From assembly GCF_008180195.1 (NCBI RefSeq), contig NZ_VTAV01000025.1, positions 1 to 32,247 of the forward strand: DNA of 32,247 nt, written 5' to 3'. Made by a program: the position numbers and the translations under genes. Source of the stretch: Sphingobacterium phlebotomi. GTDB lineage: Bacteria > Bacteroidota > Bacteroidia > Sphingobacteriales > Sphingobacteriaceae. The notes under the pieces are model-generated. The model was not told the origin of the DNA. It was given only the letters and a program-made list of their open reading frames with translations, and ran no database searches. Positions 1-7,398 of this stretch are shown piece by piece; the stretch's first letter is position 1; each line of letters begins with the position of its first letter.

Positions 1-81
1 TCGTTTAAAAATAAAAAATAATGTCAAAATGTCGTTTTTCTAAGCCGTATCACGGATATAACCTTATTTTTTCAAAAAGTA

Positions 82-113
82 TTTGCATAATAAAAATAGA
101 ACTGTGATATTTG
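82..113 (+). promoter_or_regulatory. Promoter of tRNA-Thr
   Basis: A Bacteroidota-type promoter is visible: TTTG at 82-85 (-33 element), a 20-nt spacer, and gATATTTG at 106-113 (7 of 8 matches to TAnnTTTG). Transcription should begin near 119-120, about 20 nt before the tRNA. The elements closely match those in front of the tRNA-Arg gene downstream. Confidence 0.75.
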
Positions 114-140
114 CATCACTGAATCGGAAACGATTTAAAC

Positions 141-213
<73 letters not shown>

Positions 214-214
214 C

Positions 215-246
215 AAAGAAAGCTCAACGAAGGTTGGGCTTTCTTT
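215..246 (+). terminator. Terminator after tRNA-Thr
   Basis: A near-perfect inverted repeat starts two bases after the tRNA. The left arm is 215-228, the loop GAAG, and the right arm 233-246 ending in TTTCTTT. The stem has one G-T wobble (CTCAAC against GTTGGG). It fits an intrinsic terminator of the tRNA transcript, and the A/T-rich outer arms make it plausible in either direction. Confidence 0.75.
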
Positions 247-348
247 GTATCTTATAACTCGCTTCGTTTATTTTTTTAGAATTCTTCATACTTCCCTCGG
301 ATATTTTAATAAAATGCGATCGTCTTTTACGACAAAAAAGAAAAAAAA

Positions 349-379
349 TTTGCATAGCCGTTCCATTTCCCTATATTTG
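349..379 (+). promoter_or_regulatory. Promoter of tRNA-Arg
   Basis: TTTG at 349-352 (-33), a 19-nt spacer and a perfect TAnnTTTG match (TATATTTG, 372-379). Transcription should start near 385-386, about 40 nt before the mature tRNA. Around the -7 box it shares the 13-mer ATATTTGCATCAC with the tRNA-Thr promoter. Confidence 0.8.
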
Positions 380-425
380 CATCACCAAAGCAAAACGGGC
401 TATATGTCAAGATGTGATGGTTACC

Positions 426-499
426 GCGCTCATAGCTTAACTGGATAGAGCACCTGACTACGGATCAGGAGGTTAGGGGTTCGACTCCCTTTGAGCGCA
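426..499 (+). tRNA. tRNA-Arg (anticodon ACG)
   Basis: A 74-nt cloverleaf. The acceptor strand GCGCTCA at 426-432 pairs with TGAGCGC at 492-498, with discriminator A499. The anticodon stem CCTGA/TCAGG encloses the loop CTACGGA, giving anticodon ACG. This is the inosine-modified arginine tRNA that reads CGN codons. The T-loop GGTTCGACTCC is canonical and CCA is not encoded. Confidence 0.97.
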
Positions 500-504
500 C
501 AAAC

Positions 505-541
505 AAAGCCTAATTCTTTATCGGGGATTAGGCTTTTTTTT
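505..541 (+). terminator. Terminator after tRNA-Arg
   Basis: The inverted repeat AAAGCCTAAT (505-514) and ATTAGGCTTT (527-536) is followed by a T run to 541. This is a classical intrinsic terminator. It lies only about 20 nt upstream of the adk start, so adk probably depends on read-through or on a promoter hidden here. No TAnnTTTG box was seen between the terminator and adk. Confidence 0.85.
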
Positions 542-560
542 GAACATAAAATAACAACTT

Positions 561-1130
561 ATGCTAAACCTCGTCTTATTTGGTCCTCCCGGTGCAGGGA
601 AAGGTACCCAATCAGAAAAACTCATTGAAAAATACCAATTGGTTCATATCTCCACTGGCGATATTTTCCGTGCTCATATCAAAGACCAAACTGCTTTGGG
701 ACAGCAAGTGAGTCAAATTATTGCTGACGGTAATCTTGTTCCGGACGCTATTACCATCGCCATGCTGGAAGAAGAAATTAATAAAAATCCACAAGCAAAA
801 GGATTTATTTTTGATGGATTTCCTCGTACAGTAGCGCAGGCAGAAGCTTTAGATAAATTTCTGGAATCGATTAATGAGCACATCACGGGTGTCTTGGCAT
901 TAGACGTAACCGAAGAAGAATTGAAGCAACGTATCGCGAAACGTCAGGAAATGTCTGGTCGTGCCGACGACGCTGCAGATAAATTGACGAAACGTATCGA
1001 AGAATATTTTAATAAAACCATACATGTATTGCCGTATTATGAAGCACAAGGTAAATTGTCCAAAGTAAACGGTATTGGTGATATTGATGCGATTTTCCAG
1101 TCATTGACCGCGATTATTGACAATTATTAA
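561..1130 (+). CDS. adk: Adenylate kinase
   Basis: This is cytosolic adenylate kinase, which interconverts ATP + AMP and 2 ADP. The 189-aa protein starts with the P-loop GPPGAGKGT (residues 8-16). It carries the AMP-binding region around STGDIFR (31-37), the DGFPRT motif (85-90) and the arginine-containing lid remnant GRADD (133-137). The lid is short and has no zinc-binding cysteines, so this is the short-form enzyme. The length is normal for Bacteroidota Adk. The ATG at 561 places the P-loop at the expected distance from the N-terminus. obgE follows after 33 nt on the same strand, an arrangement I recall from other members of the phylum. The identification is secure. Confidence 0.97.
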   Translation: MLNLVLFGPPGAGKGTQSEKLIEKYQLVHISTGDIFRAHIKDQTALGQQVSQIIADGNLVPDAITIAMLEEEINKNPQAKGFIFDGFPRTVAQAEALDKFLESINEHITGVLALDVTEEELKQRIAKRQEMSGRADDAADKLTKRIEEYFNKTIHVLPYYEAQGKLSKVNGIGDIDAIFQSLTAIIDNY

Positions 1131-1163
1131 TTCTCCAAAGGGAAAAACAATAGCATATAGGAT

Positions 1164-2162
1164 ATGGCTCAGGGCTCAAATTTCGTGGATTATGTGAAGG
1201 TGTGTTGTCGCTCGGGGCACGGAGGAGCCGGTTCGGCACACTTACATCGGGACAAATTTACCGCCAAAGGCGGACCAGATGGAGGTGACGGTGGACGTGG
1301 TGGCCATGTTATTCTAAAAGGTTCTTCACAACATTGGACATTACTCCATTTAAAATACCGCAAGCATATCATTGCGGAAAATGGCGGACCTGGCTTAAGT
1401 GCATTGCGTACCGGAGCTAACGGAAAAGATGAATTTCTGGAAGTTCCATTAGGAACGGTTGCTAAGGATGCCGAAACCGGTGAGATCCTATTTGATATTA
1501 CAGAAGACGGAGAAATCAAGATATTGACTCCCGGCGGAAAAGGTGGATTGGGTAATTGGCATTTTAAATCTGCGACACAGCAGACGCCACGTTTTGCGCA
1601 ATCGGGTATGCCGGGCCAAGAGCAATGGATTATACTGGAGTTAAAAGTATTGGCAGATGTTGGATTGGTCGGTTTCCCAAATGCCGGAAAATCCACGCTG
1701 TTATCTGTCGTATCAGCCGCAAAACCTGAAATCGCAGATTATCCATTTACCACATTGGTGCCAAACCTTGGAATTGTTGGTTATCGTGATAGCAGGTCAT
1801 TTGTGATGGCGGATATCCCGGGGATTATCGAAGGAGCTTCACAAGGTAAAGGTTTAGGCCATAGGTTTTTACGTCATATTGAACGTAATGCGGTTTTATT
1901 ATTCATGATTCCGGCCGATACCGACCGTAGTATTGCAGAAGAATATGAGATTCTACTAAATGAGTTAACTGCCTATAACTCCGAGCTCGTGGATAAGCCG
2001 CGCCTATTGGCAATTACAAAATCAGATATGCTTGATGATGAGCTCGAAGCAGAGATGGCGGCAACATTACCAAAAGCAATACCTTCGATATTTATATCGT
2101 CCGTGTCGGGTAAAAACATCCAACAGCTGAAAGACATGATTTGGAAAGCGATTAACGATTGA
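1164..2162 (+). CDS. obgE: Obg family GTPase
   Basis: A 332-aa Obg/CgtA GTPase, involved in late 50S ribosome assembly and stress signalling. The N-terminal Obg fold (about 1-160) shows the glycine-rich repeats of the family, including GGPDGGDGGRGG. The G domain follows, with G1 GFPNAGKST (170-178), G3 DIPG (217-220), G4 TKSD (285-288) and a G5-like SSVSGK (312-317). There is no C-terminal OCT domain, so this is the short form. It probably shares a transcript with adk. Its stop codon lies 5 nt from the stop of the convergent minus-strand gene. Confidence 0.97.
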   Translation: MAQGSNFVDYVKVCCRSGHGGAGSAHLHRDKFTAKGGPDGGDGGRGGHVILKGSSQHWTLLHLKYRKHIIAENGGPGLSALRTGANGKDEFLEVPLGTVAKDAETGEILFDITEDGEIKILTPGGKGGLGNWHFKSATQQTPRFAQSGMPGQEQWIILELKVLADVGLVGFPNAGKSTLLSVVSAAKPEIADYPFTTLVPNLGIVGYRDSRSFVMADIPGIIEGASQGKGLGHRFLRHIERNAVLLFMIPADTDRSIAEEYEILLNELTAYNSELVDKPRLLAITKSDMLDDELEAEMAATLPKAIPSIFISSVSGKNIQQLKDMIWKAIND

Positions 2163-2167
2163 TATCG

Positions 2168-2779
2168 TCAAATAATAGGAAATAACTTGCTTTCCACCTC
2201 AATCTTAAAGTTTTCGTTAAGATAGGTGAAAAACTGTCGGTTCATGGCGCTTTCGTTTTGCTCAATTAAATAGGGTATAACAACCGTGTCTTTTTTTAAA
2301 CGAAGCTTGTAATAACCAAACAGCGTATCCCGATTTTTCTGAACCGATTTTATTTCGGATACGCTCACGATATCCCGCATTAAATTAAAAGACAATGGCT
2401 GATCTTTTATGTAGTCGACTAAGACTTCGTAAGTCTCGGGATTAAAGTAAATACGCTGATCCTTAGTATATTTAATATGATTAGTGTAAACAAAAAACTG
2501 ACCAATGAGGTAAAGGCTTAAGGGAATAAGGATCCAGAGTATTTTGATTTTCATTCCCAAAACTAACGCGACCAACAGGAGTAATAAGCCTATCCCAACC
2601 GTACGCAATGTACTTTTTGTTACACGTCTGATAAGTTGAGGCGAAGTATCTATTACGACAAAATGTTGACGCTGGCCGGCTCTGACAATGGACGCACTGC
2701 CTGTATTTGTCAGCATAAACCTTCTGGCAATAAGATATACCAGAAGTCCGACTAGCGCGATAATAATAAATATCTTCAT
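2168..2779 (-). CDS. Small membrane protein of unknown function
   Basis: I do not recognise a family for this 203-aa protein. Hydrophobic segments at about residues 2-18, 60-76 and 79-98 suggest two or three membrane helices, the latter two as a close pair. The C-terminal half (about 100-203) is polar, mixed alpha/beta in character and probably cytoplasmic. The gene starts 27 nt downstream of panB on the same strand, so the two are probably co-transcribed, though nothing in the sequence ties it to pantothenate synthesis. It converges on obgE with only 5 nt between the stop codons. A tiny inverted repeat (ACGAT-TGAT-ATCGT, 2155-2168) covers that junction. Confidence 0.8.
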   Translation of the reverse strand: MKIFIIIALVGLLVYLIARRFMLTNTGSASIVRAGQRQHFVVIDTSPQLIRRVTKSTLRTVGIGLLLLLVALVLGMKIKILWILIPLSLYLIGQFFVYTNHIKYTKDQRIYFNPETYEVLVDYIKDQPLSFNLMRDIVSVSEIKSVQKNRDTLFGYYKLRLKKDTVVIPYLIEQNESAMNRQFFTYLNENFKIEVESKLFPII

Positions 2780-2806
2780 TTCCTTATCTTGGAAAACCGT
2801 AACCTC

Positions 2807-3622
2807 TTAGTATTGCTCGGATTCATTGGGATAGTTTCCGGATTTCACGTCTGTAGCGTATTTTGTCGCCGCTTCCACGATACCACTGTACATTTCCATA
2901 TAACGTCTCAAGAACTTCGGTTTGAAATCTTTGGTAAACCCAAGCATATCATTAACCACTAGTACTTGTCCGTCGCACCCATTTCCTGCACCGATACCAA
3001 CGGTAGGGATGGAAAGTGATTCACTGACTTCTTTAGCAAGTTTTGCCGGTATTTTTTCCAGTACAATAGCAAAGCAACCTATTTCTTGAAGAGCCAACGC
3101 ATCCGACTTCAGTTTCTCTGCTTCGGCTTCCTCTTGTGCCCGAACGCCGAATGTACCAAATTTATTAATGGATTGCGGTGTAAGACCTAAATGTCCACAA
3201 ACAGGAATACCCGCATCGATAATCTTCTTAATATTGTCCAAAATCTCGATACCACCTTCCAGTTTCAACGCGTGAGCACCTGATTCTTTCATTATCCGAA
3301 CAGCCGACTTGAAAGCATCTTCTGGTGTGCCCTGGTATTCACCAAAGGGAAGATCAACCAATACCAATGCACGTTTTGCACCCCTTGCTACCGCACTGGC
3401 GTGATATATCATGTGATCTAAAGTGATAGGTAACGTGGTTTCGTATCCTGCAAAAACATTTGCTGCAGAATCCCCAACCAATAAAACGTCGATACCCGCT
3501 TCGTCTAATGCGCGTGCAGTAGAGTAATCATATGCTGTGAGCATACTCACTTTTTCACCATTTGCTTTCATCGCCAAAATGGTGTTCGTGGTTACTCGTT
3601 TGATTATTTTATTTACTGACAT
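2807..3622 (-). CDS. panB: 3-methyl-2-oxobutanoate hydroxymethyltransferase
   Basis: Ketopantoate hydroxymethyltransferase, the first committed step of pantothenate and CoA synthesis. It transfers a hydroxymethyl group from 5,10-methylene-tetrahydrofolate to 2-oxoisovalerate. The 271-aa TIM-barrel enzyme keeps the metal-binding VGDS (D51) and LVDLPFGEY (D90) motifs. It also has the HALKLEGG segment (about 117-124), the HLGLTPQ loop (144-150) and the catalytic glutamate in LEKIP (E189). Length is typical. The minus-strand ATG at 3620-3622 lies about 20 nt downstream of a good -7 box. panC and panD are not in the window. Confidence 0.97.
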   Translation of the reverse strand: MSVNKIIKRVTTNTILAMKANGEKVSMLTAYDYSTARALDEAGIDVLLVGDSAANVFAGYETTLPITLDHMIYHASAVARGAKRALVLVDLPFGEYQGTPEDAFKSAVRIMKESGAHALKLEGGIEILDNIKKIIDAGIPVCGHLGLTPQSINKFGTFGVRAQEEAEAEKLKSDALALQEIGCFAIVLEKIPAKLAKEVSESLSIPTVGIGAGNGCDGQVLVVNDMLGFTKDFKPKFLRRYMEMYSGIVEAATKYATDVKSGNYPNESEQY

Positions 3623-3641
3623 TGCTTGTAGTTTGATGAGA

Positions 3642-3649
3642 CAAAGCTA
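3642..3649 (-). promoter_or_regulatory. -7 box of panB
   Basis: Read on the minus strand, this is TAGCTTTG, a perfect match to TAnnTTTG. It sits 20 nt upstream of the panB ATG, giving a predicted leader of roughly a dozen nucleotides. No convincing -33 TTG is seen at the right distance. Confidence 0.55.
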
Positions 3650-3690
3650 ATAAAAAGTTATAGAAGTCGAGGATGTTAAAGGTATTTCTG

Positions 3691-3698
3691 TATTTTTG
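3691..3698 (+). promoter_or_regulatory. -7 box of the rluA-like operon
   Basis: TATTTTTG is a perfect TAnnTTTG match ending 5 nt before the ATG at 3704. A second, 7-of-8 match (TATTTCTG, 3683-3690) lies directly upstream. No clear -33 element is visible. If the downstream box is used, the transcript would have almost no leader. Confidence 0.5.
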
Positions 3699-3703
3699 CG
3701 TTT

Positions 3704-4447
3704 ATGCAAAAAAGCGACAATCGTTTATTTAAATTTCCGAAATTTCAAGATCTGATCATTTTTGAGGACGATAACCTCATTGTCATTAATAAACCGCCAT
3801 TTGTAGCTTCGTTAGATAACAGGAGCGGAGATGAGGTGAATATTTTACGCCTTGCAAAAAAATACCACCCGGATGCCCAAGTGTGCCACCGCTTGGACAA
3901 AGATACTTCCGGCCTACTTTTATTGGCGAAGAATCCCGAAACATATCGTTTGGTTTCTATCGAGTTTGAACGCAGGCGCGTAGATAAAATATACCATGCC
4001 ATTATCAGTGGTACACATACATTTGCAAACCTGTCGGTAGATTTACCTATTCTGAACCAAGGGAATAAAAATGTTTCCATCGATCGCGCTAATGGGAAAC
4101 CGGCTGAAACTATTTTTAATTCCATCCGATACTTCCGACATTTTACACTGGTTGAGTGTAAACCGATTACCGGCCGTATGCACCAGATCCGTATCCATCT
4201 GGCTACCCAGCGGGCGGCTATTGTGGGTGATGAGATGTATAAAGGCAAACCGGTTTATTTGTCGCAGATCAAGAAAAGAGGTTTTACGATGACAAAAGGA
4301 GAGGAGGAACAACCGATTATGAAACGTTTTGCCTTACATGCGCATCAAATCCGCTTTTCTATTGAAGGAAAAGAATATCATTTTGAAGCACCATATCCGA
4401 AAGATTTTGCTACCTTGTTAAAACTACTGGAAAAGTTTGATAGCTAA
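3704..4447 (+). CDS. RluA-family pseudouridine synthase
   Basis: A 247-aa RNA pseudouridine synthase of the RluA/RluC/RluD family, which isomerises uridine in rRNA or tRNA. The opening strand IFEDDNLIVINKP (19-31) is typical. The catalytic aspartate lies in HRLDKDTSG (D65, motif 62-70), and the conserved GRMHQIRIHLA block is at 157-167. No N-terminal S4 RNA-binding domain is present, so the protein is catalytic domain only, and the target uridine cannot be predicted. The ATG at 3704 is the only sensible start, since no other in-frame ATG precedes the catalytic motif. The gene probably heads the run with the thioredoxin-like gene and pyrF. Confidence 0.93.
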   Translation: MQKSDNRLFKFPKFQDLIIFEDDNLIVINKPPFVASLDNRSGDEVNILRLAKKYHPDAQVCHRLDKDTSGLLLLAKNPETYRLVSIEFERRRVDKIYHAIISGTHTFANLSVDLPILNQGNKNVSIDRANGKPAETIFNSIRYFRHFTLVECKPITGRMHQIRIHLATQRAAIVGDEMYKGKPVYLSQIKKRGFTMTKGEEEQPIMKRFALHAHQIRFSIEGKEYHFEAPYPKDFATLLKLLEKFDS

Positions 4448-4525
4448 TGGAGAACCCTTTACAGTTGCTTTACACGATGTAATGATACAGAGACGGAGTC
4501 AATACGTCTCACAAATCTAGATAAA

Positions 4526-5131
4526 ATGAATAAGAAGAAAGTTTGGAAGATAGTTAGTAATATCGTATTTGTGGGGTTGATTATTTTATTGATCCTGCCG
4601 AGTGGGCGCACATGGGTGCAACAGGGATTGATGAAAATTGGCTTATTTAAGCCTAAATTGGAAAAACCGGAAGAAATACCTGATCAGCATGGAGAAATTG
4701 AAGTACCCTCGAGTAGCAATTATGCGGGGGTTGCTTTTTCAGACGATAACGGAGAAGTAGTAAATATACCGGATTTAAAAGGGAAGGTTGTCTTCTTGAA
4801 TTTTTGGGCAACCTGGTGTCCTCCTTGTAAAGCGGAAATGCCTTCTATCCAAGTGTTGAAAGATAAATTTAAGGATAACGACCAAGTAGCTTTCCTCATC
4901 GTCGAAATCGAAGGCGAAAAAGAAAAAGCACGCGGTTTTATGCAACAAGGCAATATGGACCTACCTATTTATTATCCAGAGAGTCAAATTCCGGGCGAAT
5001 GGTTGGGGGGAGCTATCCCCACGACAGTTATTTTGGATAAAACAGGAAAGATTGCTGCGCAGCATGAAGGCATGGCGGATTATTCTCGCACAGAGGTATC
5101 CGACTTTATTACAGAATTAACCCATCAATAA
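4526..5131 (+). CDS. TlpA/ResA-type membrane-anchored thioredoxin
   Basis: A 201-aa thiol-disulfide oxidoreductase anchored by one N-terminal helix (about 10-25), with the catalytic domain facing the periplasm. The redox motif is WCPPC (C98 and C101) inside NFWATWCPPCKAEMPS. The cis-proline lies in AIPTT (P165). The residues between the anchor and the fold (about 40-65) form a charged linker. Members of this family reduce apo-cytochrome c or act in cell-envelope thiol chemistry, and the exact client is unknown here. The stop codon lies 2 nt before the pyrF ATG, suggesting translational coupling. Confidence 0.92.
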   Translation: MNKKKVWKIVSNIVFVGLIILLILPSGRTWVQQGLMKIGLFKPKLEKPEEIPDQHGEIEVPSSSNYAGVAFSDDNGEVVNIPDLKGKVVFLNFWATWCPPCKAEMPSIQVLKDKFKDNDQVAFLIVEIEGEKEKARGFMQQGNMDLPIYYPESQIPGEWLGGAIPTTVILDKTGKIAAQHEGMADYSRTEVSDFITELTHQ

Positions 5132-5133
5132 GC

Positions 5134-5976
5134 ATGACTAGAGCAGCGTTAGTTGAGCAAATTAAAATAAAAAAAAGCTTTTTGTGTGTAGGATTGGACA
5201 CCGATATGACCAAGATACCTACCCACCTGTTAGACGACGAAGATCCTATCTTTTCTTTTAATAAAGCCATTATTGAGGCAACAGAGGATCTTTGTGTGGC
5301 ATATAAGCCTAATATCGCCTTTTATGAATGTTACGGCGCAAAAGGATGGCAATCGTTACAAAAAACTTGGGAAATCCTGCCCAAAAACTGTTTGAGCATT
5401 GCTGATGCCAAGCGGGGTGATATTGGCAATACTTCTACCCGATATGCAAAGGCATTCTTTGACCAAGAAATATCAGGGCTAGGATTTGATGCTATTACCA
5501 TAGCTCCTTATATGGGCCATGATTCTGTCATTCCATTTCTGGATATTCCTGATAAATGGTCTATTGTCTTAGCATTGACATCCAATCCCGGCAGTAAAGA
5601 TTTCCAAAACTTTACCAATGCCTCGGGTGTGGAATTGTTTGAATATGTATTGGATAAAGTAAAAGAATGGGGCTCGCCGGAAAATACGATGTTTGTGGTG
5701 GGAGCAACCCGTGGGGAAGGATTCTTGAAAGTGCGACAACATGTTCCGGATCATTTTCTGCTTGTACCGGGTGTTGGTGCGCAGGGAGGTTCTTTACAAG
5801 AGGTGTGCCAATACGGTATGAATAAAGAATGTGGTCTGTTGGTAAACAGCACCCGTGGCGTTATATATGCATCTGATGGAGAGGATTTTGCGGAGCGGGC
5901 ACGCGAGGAAGCATTGAAGTTACAAAAGGAGATGCAGATAGAGTTAGAAAGAGCTGAAATAATTTTGGCACAATAA
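5134..5976 (+). CDS. pyrF: Orotidine-5'-phosphate decarboxylase
   Basis: OMP decarboxylase makes UMP in de novo pyrimidine synthesis. At 280 aa it belongs to the longer type-2 PyrF subfamily. The catalytic D-x-K-x-x-D array is clear in DAKRGDIGNT (D91, K93, D96). The N-terminal FLCVGLDTD strand (16-24), the ALTSNPGS loop and the phosphate-binding LLVPGVGAQGG segment are also present. The C-terminus carries the family's NSTRGVIYA motif. It follows the thioredoxin-like gene by 2 nt and is probably translationally coupled to it. Confidence 0.96.
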   Translation: MTRAALVEQIKIKKSFLCVGLDTDMTKIPTHLLDDEDPIFSFNKAIIEATEDLCVAYKPNIAFYECYGAKGWQSLQKTWEILPKNCLSIADAKRGDIGNTSTRYAKAFFDQEISGLGFDAITIAPYMGHDSVIPFLDIPDKWSIVLALTSNPGSKDFQNFTNASGVELFEYVLDKVKEWGSPENTMFVVGATRGEGFLKVRQHVPDHFLLVPGVGAQGGSLQEVCQYGMNKECGLLVNSTRGVIYASDGEDFAERAREEALKLQKEMQIELERAEIILAQ

Positions 5977-6009
5977 TTACTTATTGCTAGAGCATAAGAA
6001 CAACGACTT

Positions 6010-6771
6010 ATGTATATCCGATTTGTATCTGTCATCATTTTGCCTCTAGCATTTCTTTTCGCTTCTTGTAGCTCGATATATATGCCCAACGTGCCGGCAA
6101 CACCTATGTTTCAGGGAAAAGGAGAGGTGCATGCAGCCGCTCATGCCAATATCAAAGGAAACTTAAGTGGGAGTGTAGGCGTCGCCGTAGGAAATCATAT
6201 AGCTATCATAGCAAATGGTTCCTACATTGACCAAGCCGGTAACAATAATACAAATGAATTATTTAGACAACATTTGTTAGAAGGTGGCCTTGGTTATTTC
6301 ACCCGGATCGGTAAGGAAAAAAGGCAAATCCTGGAAGTATATGCCGGTTACGGTATCGGATCTTCGACAGAAATTGATCGCCGGGCTTCTACAACAGGCA
6401 TGATGCCGGTAGAAACAAGGGTAACGGATTTTGATAAAATTTTTGTTCAAGTAAATTACTCATCCACACGAAGACAGAAACTAAATCTATTCGGTAAGCC
6501 ACGCGAGTTAAATTATGGAACCGCTATCCGTGCCAGCCGTGTGGCTATGCAGGATTTTACAATTAACGATTTGGCTAGTCCAACGGAAGAGGCCTTGTTT
6601 ATCGAACCTCTTTTTTATACACGCATGGAGTTGAACAGAGGTTTTCAGATACAGTATACGAACGGCTTTAATTTTAATGTGGTGGACAACACCTACTTGA
6701 AAGCAGGAAATGCTGTATTTACATTAGGATTGACATACAATTTTGGCGGGAAAAGAAATAAAAGAAAGTAA
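6010..6771 (+). CDS. Outer-membrane lipoprotein, beta-rich, unknown function
   Basis: A 253-aa predicted lipoprotein. A hydrophobic signal leads to the lipobox FASC with lipidated Cys20, followed by CSS. The mature part is rich in alternating beta strands and glycines. It ends in an aromatic strand (GLTYNFGG) before a basic tail, which fits an outer-membrane-associated beta-barrel-like fold. It resembles the many uncharacterised Bacteroidota proteins of this type, and I cannot assign a family. It follows pyrF by 33 nt. The next lipoprotein starts 10 nt after its stop, so the pair is probably co-expressed. Confidence 0.82.
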   Translation: MYIRFVSVIILPLAFLFASCSSIYMPNVPATPMFQGKGEVHAAAHANIKGNLSGSVGVAVGNHIAIIANGSYIDQAGNNNTNELFRQHLLEGGLGYFTRIGKEKRQILEVYAGYGIGSSTEIDRRASTTGMMPVETRVTDFDKIFVQVNYSSTRRQKLNLFGKPRELNYGTAIRASRVAMQDFTINDLASPTEEALFIEPLFYTRMELNRGFQIQYTNGFNFNVVDNTYLKAGNAVFTLGLTYNFGGKRNKRK

Positions 6772-6781
6772 TAAATTAGAT

Positions 6782-7381
6782 ATGAAAAGAAAGAATATCA
6801 GTATCCTATGCATGGTAGTCATAGGATTATTATGGAGTGGATGTGCCGTCAATAAAAAGCAAATTGATGCACTGGCCAAATGTGATTATACGGTTGAGTC
6901 CCTTCAGGATATCCGTTTGGCCGGCAAGGACATGGACAGTTATACGGGAAAAGATGGGGTAAATTTAGCTTCCCTTCCGGGAATAGCCATGGCTATGCTA
7001 AGTCAAAATCTTCCTTTGGAAGCACAAATAAATATGAAAGTCAGTAATCCCACGACAACGACAACTAAAATTAATTCCTTTAAGTACTTAATTGAGATTC
7101 AAGGGAAACCACTTTTTGAAGGAACGGTGGATGAAAATCTTCATTTAGGAACAGGAGAGAGTACCGTAGTTCCCTTAACCTTTAAAGCGAATATCTTTGG
7201 CACAGCCAAGGAAAAAGGCGTGGAGAGCGTGCTAAATGAACTTTTTACCAAAAAAGGAGAAGGTTTTCTTGTTCTCAAAATAAAACCATCTATTAAAATC
7301 GGAAATAGTAATATTTACTATCCGGGATATATTACCGTGGATAGAAATCTGGCGAAAAGCATTGGGAAATTAGTAATGTAG
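6782..7381 (+). CDS. Lipoprotein, LEA14/WHy-like
   Basis: A 199-aa predicted lipoprotein. I chose the ATG at 6782, because an upstream in-frame ATG at 6743 overlaps the preceding gene and would bury the signal peptide behind 13 charged residues. The signal (KRKN then a hydrophobic stretch) ends at LWSGC, with lipidated Cys21. The body contains a LEA-14/WHy-like pattern: an interrupted hydrophobic strand set around NMKVSNPTTTTTKINSFKY, then FEGTVDENLHLGTGESTVVPL. That assignment is from pattern only. The stop codon lies inside a 13-bp hairpin shared with the convergent gene. Confidence 0.8.
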   Translation: MKRKNISILCMVVIGLLWSGCAVNKKQIDALAKCDYTVESLQDIRLAGKDMDSYTGKDGVNLASLPGIAMAMLSQNLPLEAQINMKVSNPTTTTTKINSFKYLIEIQGKPLFEGTVDENLHLGTGESTVVPLTFKANIFGTAKEKGVESVLNELFTKKGEGFLVLKIKPSIKIGNSNIYYPGYITVDRNLAKSIGKLVM

Positions 7382-7398
7382 GATACTACATTACTAAT
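7369..7398. terminator. Perfect hairpin over both stop codons of a convergent pair
   Basis: ATTAGTAATGTAG (7369-7381), loop GATA, then CTACATTACTAAT (7386-7398): a perfect 13-bp stem. The plus-strand TAG (7379-7381) and the minus-strand stop (7394-7396) both lie in the stem. There is no long T tract. It probably acts as a bidirectional 3'-end structure for both transcripts. Confidence 0.6.

Noticed and set aside
245..448. Plus-strand reading frame of 67 codons between the tRNA genes
   Set aside because: It covers the tRNA-Arg promoter and the 5' part of the tRNA, and its translation has no recognisable features.
1190..1696. Long minus-strand frame inside obgE (168 codons)
   Set aside because: It is the antisense shadow of a clear, conserved gene; its Pro/Cys-rich composition mirrors the Gly-rich Obg domain.
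4490..4510. Inverted repeat GAGACG/CGTCTC between the pseudouridine synthase and thioredoxin-like genes
   Set aside because: The stem is only 6 bp with a 9-nt loop and no T tract. It is too weak to call a terminator.
6743..6781. Upstream in-frame start for the second lipoprotein
   Set aside because: It would overlap the preceding gene and put charged residues before the signal peptide; the ATG at 6782 gives a normal lipoprotein signal.
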